From Methanobacterium petrolearium (GTDB taxonomy: Archaea; Methanobacteriota; Methanobacteria; Methanobacteriales; Methanobacteriaceae), in contig NZ_JAGGKL010000002.1 in NCBI RefSeq assembly GCF_017873625.1, forward strand, positions 1-64,000: a DNA stretch of 64,000 nucleotides, read 5' to 3'. Below, piece by piece: positions 45,135 to 53,625 of the stretch. The first letter of the stretch is position 1, and the number at the start of each line of letters is the position of its first letter. The notes under the pieces were generated by a model. The model saw only the letters and a program-made list of their open reading frames with translations, had not been told where the DNA came from and did not search any database. Both the position numbers and the translations under genes were made by a program.

Positions 45135-47543
45135 ATTAAGCAACAAACGCTGCTAGCTATGCTGCTCCTAATTGGAGTTGCAATGTTGGCCCCTAGTATA
45201 AACTATGCCACCCCAAACCAGTCAGCAACAGAAAATTTCACGAACACAACCAATGTCAGTGAAATAGCAGAAAACAACACCAACACATCTACCATTCAAA
45301 ATACAACCACCATGGTGGTTAATGATTCAGATATTAATCAGCAAGAAAACCAGACTACAGAAACTTACAATAACACCGAGAATAGTTCATCCGATGACAG
45401 TAATGAAACAGAAACTATTCAAAATTACACTGCGGCAGCATCAGATGGATACCAAAATGTCCACGCATTATGGATCAGTGCGGATGAAGCTTCAAGTGTG
45501 AATCTTAGCGAATTATTAAATGCTGGAATAACGGACGTATTCGTTAAGACGAATCGCTTCTCTTCTCCCAATTATGATACTGTCCTGACAGCCCTACTAA
45601 GTACCTTAAATGGAACTGGAATAAGGGTACATGCCTGGGTTTCCTGCTTCATAGATGAAGATGGGAATTGGGTTGATCCTCTAGGAGAGGTTACCACCAC
45701 CACGGTAAAGGTACCCCACACCAAAACAGTGAAAGTAGCCACTAAAAACTGGTATAAAAGCTGGTATAAAAGCTGGTATAAAAATTGGTATAAGGTCTGG
45801 TATAAAAAATGGTATAAATCCTGGTATAAATCTCGTGGGGTTTGGAAATATTACTGGAAATCCTACTGGAAATCCTACTGGAAATATAGTTGGAAATATA
45901 GTTGGAAGTATTCCTGGAAATATTACTGGTCCTACAGTTACAAAACCAGCACATACTATACCACAACGACTGTAACATCAACAGACACAAATTTCAACGA
46001 TGCACTGGTAAAATATATTGCAAAACTCGCCACAGATTACGATATTGACGGAATCCACCTGGATTACGTGCGTTATCCTGGAACTGCTTACTTGCATTCT
46101 GGTGGAACAGATGCCATCACCAACTTTGTAAAGACGGTGGATGAAAAATTGTACTCCATCAGCCCGAAAATAGCCCTTTCAGCTGCTCTCATGCCGGAGT
46201 GTAGTGTTAATGGTTATTATTATGGTCAGGATTATGCGGCGCTCTCAGAATACCTTGATTTCCTTGTTCCTATGGTTTACAAGGGAAACTACAACAAGGA
46301 TACATCATGGATCGGAACCACCACCCAATGGATTGTTGCACATTCAACCAAGCCAGTAGTGGTTGGTTTGCAGGTTTATGAGAGTGATAGTAACGTGGAA
46401 GAACTGTCGGCATCTGAACTTGTTGAAGATATACAATCTGCCATGTCCAATGGAGCATCAGGATATGCTCTGTTTAGATATGGATTGGTTGATAAAGCCT
46501 TCTTCAACCAGGCAATCAATACAACCACCAACACATCTACAAGTACCACTAACTCGACTACAACTAACAATACAACTACTACCTCACCAACTAAGTACAC
46601 TCTTGCTGACATCATTGACGCAGCAGGAAGAGTTAAAACGTATGTGGAGACTTATCATACTCTTCCTAATTATGTGTTGATGGGATCAGTGAAAATCACC
46701 ATGCCCCAGTTCCTGAAGTTACTCGTAACCGGCACGTTGCAGTTAAAAAATGGAATCACCACTCCTATAGCGTTGGGAAACCCCACGGTAGCCACCAATC
46801 CTTATGAGAGCATGACCAGTGGTAACTTAGACAAAGCAGGGTATCTTGACCTGGCCAGCCGTATAAAGTCCTTTATGGATTCAAATGGCGTGGCCCCTAA
46901 TTATGGGTCAACTACTCTAGGGAAAATTCGTTACGAATCACTGATCTACCTCTACAGCAGGGTGATGGCTTTCTATGGAGACAATTCGTATTTACCAAAC
47001 TATGCGGTGATGAAACCATGGACAACCGTAATTAGCTCTAGTAGTTCATCAACGAGCTCTAGTAGTTCGTCAACGATACCGAGTAGCCTGCAAGTTTACC
47101 TGCAAACAACTGACAACTGCCAGGTTACCAACGCTGCTATAGTTGCGTTGGCCAATAACCTAACTTCCGGTGCAACAACCACCTACACAAAGGCCCAAAG
47201 CATCTATAACTGGGTGCGAGACAACCTTGAATATTCATACTACTACAACACTCAGAAAGGAGCCGTTAAAACGCTTTCTTCCAAGAGTGGAAATTGCTGC
47301 GACCATTCACATCTACTCGTGGCCCTTTGTAGAGCGGCTGGACTTCCAACAAGATATGTGCACGGATACTGTTACTTTACTACCAGTAAAGCCTGGTATG
47401 GTCATGTATGGGCTGAAATATACGTCGATGGGAAATGGTATACTGCAGATGCAGTCAGTTACCGAAATTCCTTAGGGACAATTAAAAACTGGGACACAAG
47501 CTCGTGGACACTTAAAGGCAGATATGCTGAGCTGCCATTTTAA
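45135..47543 (+). CDS. Secreted multidomain protein: GH-like barrel, WYK repeats, two pseudomurein-binding repeats, transglutaminase-like domain
   Basis: An ~802-residue secreted protein. Signal peptide (KQQTLLAMLLLIGVAMLAPS), then a Thr/Asn/Glu-rich spacer, then a glycoside-hydrolase-like barrel (VHALWISADEASSVNLSELL; IDGIHLDYVRYPG; LVPMVYKGNY) that resembles DUF4015/YngK-type GHs. The barrel is interrupted by ~65 residues of WYK/YWK repeats. Two pseudomurein-binding repeats follow (YHTLPNYVLMG...; SNGVAPNYGSTTLG...), a Ser-rich linker, then a transglutaminase-like domain with GNCCDHSHLLVALCRAAGLP (Cys), GHVWAEIYVDGKWYTADA (His, Asp). PeiW/PeiP-type pseudomurein endoisopeptidases share such a domain. 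GAGGGGG lies seven bases before ATT 45135, which keeps the basic signal n-region; ATG 45159 has no site. Confidence 0.88.
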   Translation: MKQQTLLAMLLLIGVAMLAPSINYATPNQSATENFTNTTNVSEIAENNTNTSTIQNTTTMVVNDSDINQQENQTTETYNNTENSSSDDSNETETIQNYTAAASDGYQNVHALWISADEASSVNLSELLNAGITDVFVKTNRFSSPNYDTVLTALLSTLNGTGIRVHAWVSCFIDEDGNWVDPLGEVTTTTVKVPHTKTVKVATKNWYKSWYKSWYKNWYKVWYKKWYKSWYKSRGVWKYYWKSYWKSYWKYSWKYSWKYSWKYYWSYSYKTSTYYTTTTVTSTDTNFNDALVKYIAKLATDYDIDGIHLDYVRYPGTAYLHSGGTDAITNFVKTVDEKLYSISPKIALSAALMPECSVNGYYYGQDYAALSEYLDFLVPMVYKGNYNKDTSWIGTTTQWIVAHSTKPVVVGLQVYESDSNVEELSASELVEDIQSAMSNGASGYALFRYGLVDKAFFNQAINTTTNTSTSTTNSTTTNNTTTTSPTKYTLADIIDAAGRVKTYVETYHTLPNYVLMGSVKITMPQFLKLLVTGTLQLKNGITTPIALGNPTVATNPYESMTSGNLDKAGYLDLASRIKSFMDSNGVAPNYGSTTLGKIRYESLIYLYSRVMAFYGDNSYLPNYAVMKPWTTVISSSSSSTSSSSSSTIPSSLQVYLQTTDNCQVTNAAIVALANNLTSGATTTYTKAQSIYNWVRDNLEYSYYYNTQKGAVKTLSSKSGNCCDHSHLLVALCRAAGLPTRYVHGYCYFTTSKAWYGHVWAEIYVDGKWYTADAVSYRNSLGTIKNWDTSSWTLKGRYAELPF
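45744..45940 (+). repeat. 12-bp periodic repeat encoding WYKx / YWKx units
   Basis: The DNA repeats TGGTATAAA plus three variable bases about seven times, then TACTGGAAA-type 12-mers about nine times. The encoded residues are tandem WYKS/WYKN/WYKV units followed by SYWK/YSWK/YYWS units. Confidence 0.9.
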
Positions 47544-47737
47544 CCCTTTCTTTTTTTCTTTTTTTTTAATTCCCTTAGCTGGAGCTATGTTGATTCAATT
47601 TAGAATGGTATGATGTTTCGATTTGGAATTGTAAAAAAAAGTTTAGAATTAAAAAAAAAATTTTAAAATTGAATCATAAAAGAAATTGATTCATAAACTA
47701 TTATTAACTCATAAAAGTTAACTCGTAAATGATTTTA

Positions 47738-48193
47738 TCAGCAGTGTTTGAAGCTCCCTGACGGAAAATCGGATTCTTTAATCTTTTTAATGATTTTGCA
47801 GGAGCTGTCTAGGGAAGTATGATGATAACCATTTATTTTTACCACTTCTGACTTAAGACCTCTTTTATTGAGTTCTTCCCGCAGCCAATCCAGATCAAAT
47901 TTCTGATCTGGGCCTATTGTGATAACATCGGGTTTAATCTTCTCAACAGTGATGAACATGTCAATTTCGCTTCCCAACACAGCTTCGTCAACTGGTTTGA
48001 GCATCTGAACAACTTCCAGGCGTTGTTTTTCAGGTACAATAGGTACCCTTTTCCTGGCACGTACTGTGGACTCTCTGGCCACCACCACCACCAGACGGGC
48101 ATCTTTCCCTCCCAGCTTTTTTGATTCTTCAAGGTAATATCCATGACCAGGATGTATTAGATCGAATGTTCCGGTTGCCATTATAGTTGTAAT
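47738..48193 (-). CDS. ribL: FAD synthase (archaeal RibL-type cytidylyltransferase)
   Basis: A ~151-residue nucleotidyltransferase that adenylates FMN to FAD. It has ATGTFDLIHPGHGYYLEESK (HxGH site in HPGHG), KDARLVVVVARE, and the C-terminal TIGPDQKFDLDWL and IINGY-like KINGYHHTSLDSSCKIIKKI. The archaeal enzyme also has conserved C-terminal Cys/His. GAGGTG (48199-48204) is five bases from an in-frame ATT at 48193, giving ITTIMATGTF and restoring the first beta strand; ATG 48181 would cut it off and is 17 bases away. Downstream is the surface protein gene (convergent). Confidence 0.9.
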   Translation of the reverse strand: MTTIMATGTFDLIHPGHGYYLEESKKLGGKDARLVVVVARESTVRARKRVPIVPEKQRLEVVQMLKPVDEAVLGSEIDMFITVEKIKPDVITIGPDQKFDLDWLREELNKRGLKSEVVKINGYHHTSLDSSCKIIKKIKESDFPSGSFKHC

Positions 48194-48564
48194 AGTAACA
48201 CCTCTTGTGAAATATAATATAAACTGTGAATCATTGGTTAAATTTAAGGAGATCCCATTGATTTTCTCATTAATTAAATGTTCTTTTGCAGATAAAAAAC
48301 TATTCACATATTATTCATTTTTCCATTTTAAATAGGTTGTTTGTGTATCATGAAAAAAGTATAATTTTTATGGACTATGGCACAGTCCGGGGTGGGATTT
48401 AATAACGTTAGTTTTATAAATAAGGAATTAGTGAATTGAATCTCTAGATAAAAAAAAAATAATTTTCTCATGTACTGAAATTTTTCTATGTGTGGGAAGT
48501 TTTAGTCCAGATAGTTAAGTCCAGACAATTTCTATCTAAAGACCGATATGTTGTGGTAATTAAT

Positions 48565-50136
48565 ATGAGTTCTAAAATCGCCAGAGGAAGCCTAATTATG
48601 ATGATTGGGTATTTTATATTCCGTATTGGGGGATATTTATACAGATTTGCCACTGCATTTCTATTGGGTCCGGTGGGATTCGGTATACTCAATTTGGCCC
48701 TTCCTACGCAGGGGATATTGATTCAAATAGCAGCTGCTGGCATGCCACCCGCTATTGCCAAACACGTCTCCGAATATTCTGCGAAAGGCGAAGATGAGAT
48801 GGTGAAACAGGTAATCCATACTTCGATTAAAATCGTAGTTGTAATGGGATTGTTTATCAGTGTAGCGATCTTCCTACTTGCAGATCCTTTAGCATACAAC
48901 GTTTTTCATAAACCTGAAGCAGCACTTCCTTTAAAGCTTGTGGCTTTAATAACTCCTTTCAGTATTTTGGTGGGTGTTTTCAGGGGTGCATTTCAGGGTG
49001 TTTTCCAGATGGGGAACATTGTCATCACCAAAGCCTTTGAACAAATATTCATGATCTCCAGTGCCATCGTCCTTATTTTGCTGGGTTTTTACGTTGCCGG
49101 AGCAGTGATTGGAACATCTATAGGTTTTATCTTCTCTCTTCTGGCAGGATACTATTTATATCGAAAGGGACTAGGCAAGCGCCTTAAAAATGTGAAGTTA
49201 ACTTTCACCACAAAAGAGGAATTAGCATTGGCTAAGGCGCTCCTTATTTTCGCATTCCCGGTTCTCATAACTGGACTTGCTGAAATTTTACTATTTGATG
49301 CGATTGGGAACTATGTTGTTGGGGCATATATGGCCAGCCAGTACATAGGTTATTATGGTGCAGCCACCCCAGTTGCCCGTCTCCCCTTAATAATTTCCAT
49401 GGCTGTAGCCACTGCAGTATTACCAGCCACAGCCGAAGCAATGGGTTTAAACAATAGAAATGTTCTCCACAGCTACGTGAACCAATCATACCGGTATGTT
49501 GCCATGGTTGTTTTCCCAATGTCTGTGGGAACTATGGTTCTGGCTGCTCCTATACTGAAATTACTCTACATTAATCCAGCTTATATGAATGGGGCAACAG
49601 CACTACAGATCCTTGCGATAGGAATGTTGTTTTTCACCATTTACACAGTCTCCTCCAGCATAGCCCAGGGATTGGGAAAACCGTACCTCCCAATGACAAT
49701 TTTAACTCTGGGAGTTATTTTTGATGTGGCAGTTAGCATATACTTAGTACCAATTTATGGAATTAACGGTGCTGCAATCTCACTTGCCATAACTGCTTTT
49801 TTAATAATGGTTTCAATAGTTTGGAAAACTCTCCAAGTTGCTGATGTAAAGTTACAATACAAAGATTTGGGAAAAATCGTTTTAGCAACGGCAATAATGG
49901 GAGGAATACTTCTACTAATTCCTAAGAGTATTTTACTGATATCCATACCTTTGAATTACCTTGTTTTCTTATTAGTTATGATATTGGCTGTTGTTGTATA
50001 TTTAGTTGCTTTAATCTTGGTCGGAGGCCTTAAACATAACGATATAAAGGCTATGCGCCAATTGGGAAGTAAAACAGGCCCATTAAAATCCATGTTTGAT
50101 AAATTAGTTTCATTGCTGGAAAAGTATGCTCATTAA
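48565..50136 (+). CDS. MATE/MOP-superfamily polysaccharide flippase
   Basis: A 523-residue membrane protein with ~14 helices of the oligosaccharide/lipid flippase (Wzx, SpoVB, MurJ) class: ARGSLIMMIGYFIFRIGGYL, YRFATAFLLGPVGFGILNLA, LKLLYINPAYMNGATAL, YLVPIYGINGAAISLAI. In a pseudomurein-walled archaeon it is a candidate for flipping the lipid-linked pseudomurein precursor or another surface glycan. ATG 48565 gives the family N-terminus; an upstream in-frame ATG has no ribosome site. Confidence 0.88.
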   Translation: MSSKIARGSLIMMIGYFIFRIGGYLYRFATAFLLGPVGFGILNLALPTQGILIQIAAAGMPPAIAKHVSEYSAKGEDEMVKQVIHTSIKIVVVMGLFISVAIFLLADPLAYNVFHKPEAALPLKLVALITPFSILVGVFRGAFQGVFQMGNIVITKAFEQIFMISSAIVLILLGFYVAGAVIGTSIGFIFSLLAGYYLYRKGLGKRLKNVKLTFTTKEELALAKALLIFAFPVLITGLAEILLFDAIGNYVVGAYMASQYIGYYGAATPVARLPLIISMAVATAVLPATAEAMGLNNRNVLHSYVNQSYRYVAMVVFPMSVGTMVLAAPILKLLYINPAYMNGATALQILAIGMLFFTIYTVSSSIAQGLGKPYLPMTILTLGVIFDVAVSIYLVPIYGINGAAISLAITAFLIMVSIVWKTLQVADVKLQYKDLGKIVLATAIMGGILLLIPKSILLISIPLNYLVFLLVMILAVVVYLVALILVGGLKHNDIKAMRQLGSKTGPLKSMFDKLVSLLEKYAH

Positions 50137-50229
50137 TTCTTTTCAAATCTTCTTTTTTAGATTTTAAAATACATTTCCAGGGCAGTTCCAAAAATACTTC
50201 TGAAATTAATTACAAGAAATATGTAATAT

Positions 50230-51474
50230 ATGATTATCATCAGAGGAATTGGAACCGGTCCTTATGTTGGTGTAGGGAAGGTTAAGAAGATAGAGTCAGA
50301 TGAAGATCTCCAGCAACTTAAAGGAGGAGAGATCGTAGTTTTATCCCATGCTTCCCGGGACATGTTATCTTACCTTCACCGAGCTGGAGGAGTAGTTACA
50401 GATTATGGTGGTCTCACCAGCCATGTGGCCATTGTTCTCAGAGAGATGAAGGTCCCCTGTGTGGTAGGGACTGGTAATGGGACTCAAAAACTGGAAGAAG
50501 GAACTATTGTAACTGTGGATGGAAAAACAGGCAACATATATGAAGGTTTCATTGAAAAAGAGGAAAAACATGATTCTGCTGCGTTTTATTATCCTGCAAC
50601 CAGTATCAAGGTCAACCTTAATATTCCTGAAATTGCCTTGAAGGTGGCACCATGGGCTGATGGTGTGGGATCTATTAGAATTGAAAACAGCATAATCCGC
50701 ACAGGAAAACATCCCCATGTACTTTTTGAGGAGGGAAAACTCAGTAAAGTTATTGAAGACTCTGTTGAGCTCATTGCCGATGCATTTTGCCCGAAACCAG
50801 TATGGTTCCGTACATTTGACATACCTACTGATGAACTGAAACGTTTAGATGGTGGAAACATTGAACCAGACGAAGCTAATCCATTAATGGGTTTGAGGGG
50901 CATCCATAAAGATCTTCAAAATCCAGAAATCCTCAAAGCAGAGTTTGAAGCCATATCTGAGCTCATAAATAAAGGTTATGATAATTTAGGTGTTAAAATA
51001 CCGCTTGTGCGGGATGTTTCTGAGTATAGTGAAGCTAAAAATATCATGCGCGAGTTAGGAATCAGACCCCACCGTGACCTACCTGTAGGAGCCTCCATTG
51101 AAACTCCATCAGCTGTTTTTACTTTAGATGATCTTATTGGTGTTGGAATGGATTTTGTGACCCTGGGAATGAGTGACATGGCCATGTGTGCTCTGGCAGT
51201 GGATCGAAGGGGCGTTAAAGTGGCCAAACATTTTGATTTAACCCATCCCTCAGTTTTACGGATGATTGAAAGGGTCATAGAAAAATGCAACCAGCAAGGA
51301 ATTGAAAGCTGCATCTGTGGCCATGCCGGATCAGATCCTGCAATTGTACGCTGGCTGGTGAATTCAGGTATCAGTTCCATATCAACCAACCCCGATCAAA
51401 TTCTTAAAATACGTAAAGTCGTAGATATTGCTGAGAAGACCATAATTAGCCGGGGATTTACCAGGCATGTTTGA
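50230..51474 (+). CDS. PEP-utilising enzyme lacking the ATP-grasp domain (PEP synthase C-terminal half)
   Basis: A 414-residue protein with the phosphohistidine swivelling domain (DYGGLTSHVAIVLREMKVPC, His in TSHVA) at ~20-110, followed by the PEP/pyruvate-binding TIM barrel (WFRTFDIPTDELKRLDGG; EANPLMGLRGIH; LPVGASIETPSAVF; CICGHAGSDPAIV with the catalytic Cys-like residue). The ~350-residue N-terminal nucleotide-binding domain of PEP synthase is missing, leaving a shape closer to PTS enzyme I without its HPr-binding domain. A split PEP synthase, or a regulatory enzyme, are both possible. It starts GATTATCAT-rich without strong ribosome site. Confidence 0.85.
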   Translation: MIIIRGIGTGPYVGVGKVKKIESDEDLQQLKGGEIVVLSHASRDMLSYLHRAGGVVTDYGGLTSHVAIVLREMKVPCVVGTGNGTQKLEEGTIVTVDGKTGNIYEGFIEKEEKHDSAAFYYPATSIKVNLNIPEIALKVAPWADGVGSIRIENSIIRTGKHPHVLFEEGKLSKVIEDSVELIADAFCPKPVWFRTFDIPTDELKRLDGGNIEPDEANPLMGLRGIHKDLQNPEILKAEFEAISELINKGYDNLGVKIPLVRDVSEYSEAKNIMRELGIRPHRDLPVGASIETPSAVFTLDDLIGVGMDFVTLGMSDMAMCALAVDRRGVKVAKHFDLTHPSVLRMIERVIEKCNQQGIESCICGHAGSDPAIVRWLVNSGISSISTNPDQILKIRKVVDIAEKTIISRGFTRHV

Positions 51475-51577
51475 GATTGAGAAAGATTGAAAATTGGGAA
51501 AAATTTAAAAAATGGAATTTGATTTTAAAGAAACAGAATTTGATAATCCATAGAATTAACCAATGATTGTTACTCTG

Positions 51578-52297
51578 TTATGAAATTTTTTCATAATTAA
51601 GAGCATCTTCAAAGTTTATAGTGCCTTTATAAAGTGCTGATCCGATAACTACTCCATATACATCTGTTTTGCTGAGGATAGATAAATCTTCCAGGGTACT
51701 CACCCCACCAGAATAAATTATGGGTATGTTCACAGCGTTTAAAAGCTCTAAAAGAGGTTCAATATTAAATCCACCTAGAAGCCCCTCATGATCTACATTG
51801 GTGAACAATATCCCACCGGCCCCATTATCTTCCATGATCTTGCCCAGTTCAGGAGCATTCTGGTCAGTTTTTTCAGTCCATCCCCTTACCACCACTTGGG
51901 AGTCCTTACTATCCAGAGCCACAATGATACGTTCACTTCCAAATTCACTGGACAAAATTTTCACGGTCTCAGGGTTCATGATGGCTAATGTTCCAAGTAT
52001 AATCCTTTCAACACCCATATCAAGTAATTTAGTGGCATAGTCCAGAGAACGGATGCCTCCACCCATTTGAACAGGTATGGAAACTTCTTTAAGAATTTCC
52101 TCCACTACTGCTAAATTACCACCTTCTTCCAGTGCCCCACCCAGGTCAATTACATGTAGGATACTGGCTCCTTTACCTTGCCATTTACGAGCAACCTTCG
52201 CAGGATTATCAAGGACAATTTGTTCTGTTCCAGGCTTTCCTTGCACTAGCTGCACACATTTACCATTTTTTATATCAACTGCAGGAATAATAAACAT
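51578..52297 (-). CDS. hisA: ProFAR isomerase (HisA)
   Basis: The 239-residue (beta/alpha)8 isomerase of histidine synthesis. Catalytic Asp8 lies in IIPAVDIKNGKCVQL and the second in VALDSKDSQVV; phosphate loops are GGGIRSLD and SGGVSTLED. Length is normal. GGAGGTAATGAG precedes the ATG. Single gene, convergent with the PEP-utilising enzyme. Confidence 0.97.
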   Translation of the reverse strand: MFIIPAVDIKNGKCVQLVQGKPGTEQIVLDNPAKVARKWQGKGASILHVIDLGGALEEGGNLAVVEEILKEVSIPVQMGGGIRSLDYATKLLDMGVERIILGTLAIMNPETVKILSSEFGSERIIVALDSKDSQVVVRGWTEKTDQNAPELGKIMEDNGAGGILFTNVDHEGLLGGFNIEPLLELLNAVNIPIIYSGGVSTLEDLSILSKTDVYGVVIGSALYKGTINFEDALNYEKIS

Positions 52298-52638
52298 CTC
52301 ATTACCTCCAAAAGTTTTTTGGGGTCTACAAATGATTTTTTTATTAAATGATTTCGATCCTTTTTATTAAACTTTTTCTTAAATGATTTATATCATCATT
52401 CTCAATTTAAATCCTTTAACCATTCTCAATTTAAATCCTTTAACCATTCTCATTTTAAATCATTTATATTAATTATTTTTATTAAATTTGATTTTTAATC
52501 ATTTATTTATCTTATTCTAAACAAAGCGACAATTGACAATAGTGAATTATAGTAAAAGCTGAAATATTAAATATTGTATACATTTGATCTATTGCATACC
52601 TATTATCGCATACCTTTAGATTTATAAGGATGATTGTT
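52298..52638. other. Divergent intergenic region with tandem repeats
   Basis: About 340 AT-rich bases between hisA and truA. It holds a 24-bp repeat array (52397-52468) and related TTTATTAAATGATTT elements (52340-52385). No gene is seen. Confidence 0.5.
52397..52468. repeat. 24-bp tandem repeat, three units
   Basis: CATTCTCAATTTAAATCC plus TTTAAC occurs exactly at 52397-52420 and 52421-52444, with a degenerate third unit at 52445-52468. Located in the hisA upstream region. Confidence 0.8.
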
Positions 52639-53448
52639 ATGATAACCGTGGCATTGAAGCTGGCATACTTGGGAACAGATTTCTACGGCTTCCAAAGACA
52701 ACCAGACCTACGCACAGTGGAGGGAAAACTTTTAAAAGCCCTACAAGAAGTAGGTTCCATTGACAATATTGGCCGATCCAATTATTCAATCGCCGGACGC
52801 ACTGATCGTGGAGTTCATGCTCTGGGGAATGTGGTTTCTTTCCGCACAGAGAAAATGCCAATAGTTAATCAAATCAATGACATTCTTCCCCAGGATATAA
52901 GAATTTTAGGATCTGCTCAGGTACCTATGGGATTTAAAACCCGATTTGCCCATAGAAGGCATTATCGTTACGTAATGTACAGGGTAGGGGAAAGATTGGA
53001 TGTTGGGAAAATGCATGAAGCAGCCCATATAATGGAAGGAACTCATAATTTCATTAATTTTTCCAAGAGAAATGAGAGAAATCCCATGCGCAAAGTGGAA
53101 AGTGTCATTGTAAAACCCCAAAATCAGGCCCTGGTGGTGGATGTGGTGGGTGAAAGTTTCCTGTGGAACATGGTTCGAAAGATGGTGGCAGTGTTATTAA
53201 GTGTAGGGGAAGGTGAATTTGAGGTTGAAGAGGTTAAAAAATTTTTGGATCCTCAATACAAGGCATTTATTACTCCACTGCCACCGGAAAGCCTTATCCT
53301 GATGGATGTCGTATACAAAGACGTGCAGTTTAAAGGGGATGAATACGCCAGATTAAGGTTTCTGCAAACGTTAAACAAAGAATGTCTAAACCACCAGAGA
53401 ATTATATTGGCAACCCGGGAAATGATTAATGAATTGAATGAGGATTGA
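52639..53448 (+). CDS. truA: tRNA pseudouridine synthase TruA
   Basis: Isomerises uridines 38-40 of tRNA anticodon arms. The 269-residue protein has the catalytic Asp56 in SIAGRTDRGVHALGNVVSF, KLAYLGTDFYGFQRQP at the N-terminus and SFLWNMVRKMVAVLL near the C-terminus. ATG 52639 follows GGATGATT; an ATG three codons upstream overlaps that element and is the alternative. Confidence 0.95.
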   Translation: MITVALKLAYLGTDFYGFQRQPDLRTVEGKLLKALQEVGSIDNIGRSNYSIAGRTDRGVHALGNVVSFRTEKMPIVNQINDILPQDIRILGSAQVPMGFKTRFAHRRHYRYVMYRVGERLDVGKMHEAAHIMEGTHNFINFSKRNERNPMRKVESVIVKPQNQALVVDVVGESFLWNMVRKMVAVLLSVGEGEFEVEEVKKFLDPQYKAFITPLPPESLILMDVVYKDVQFKGDEYARLRFLQTLNKECLNHQRIILATREMINELNED

Positions 53449-53625
53449 ATCAATCCCCTTAATCTGGAATTGGCACATTAAATCATTTGACTTTTTCATA
53501 CCACCTTAATTTCTTTTAACAGACAAGGAAAACAATAAATAGTTACTGATACAAAAAAAATATCTAGATACAAATTAAAGATATAAAGTAATAATTAGAA
53601 CTGGTATCCACAAGGAGGAAATCGT

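Noticed and set aside
45742..45990. Open minus-strand frame opposite the WYK repeats
   Set aside because: It is the mirror of the 12-bp repeat, has no ribosome site and overlaps a strongly supported gene.
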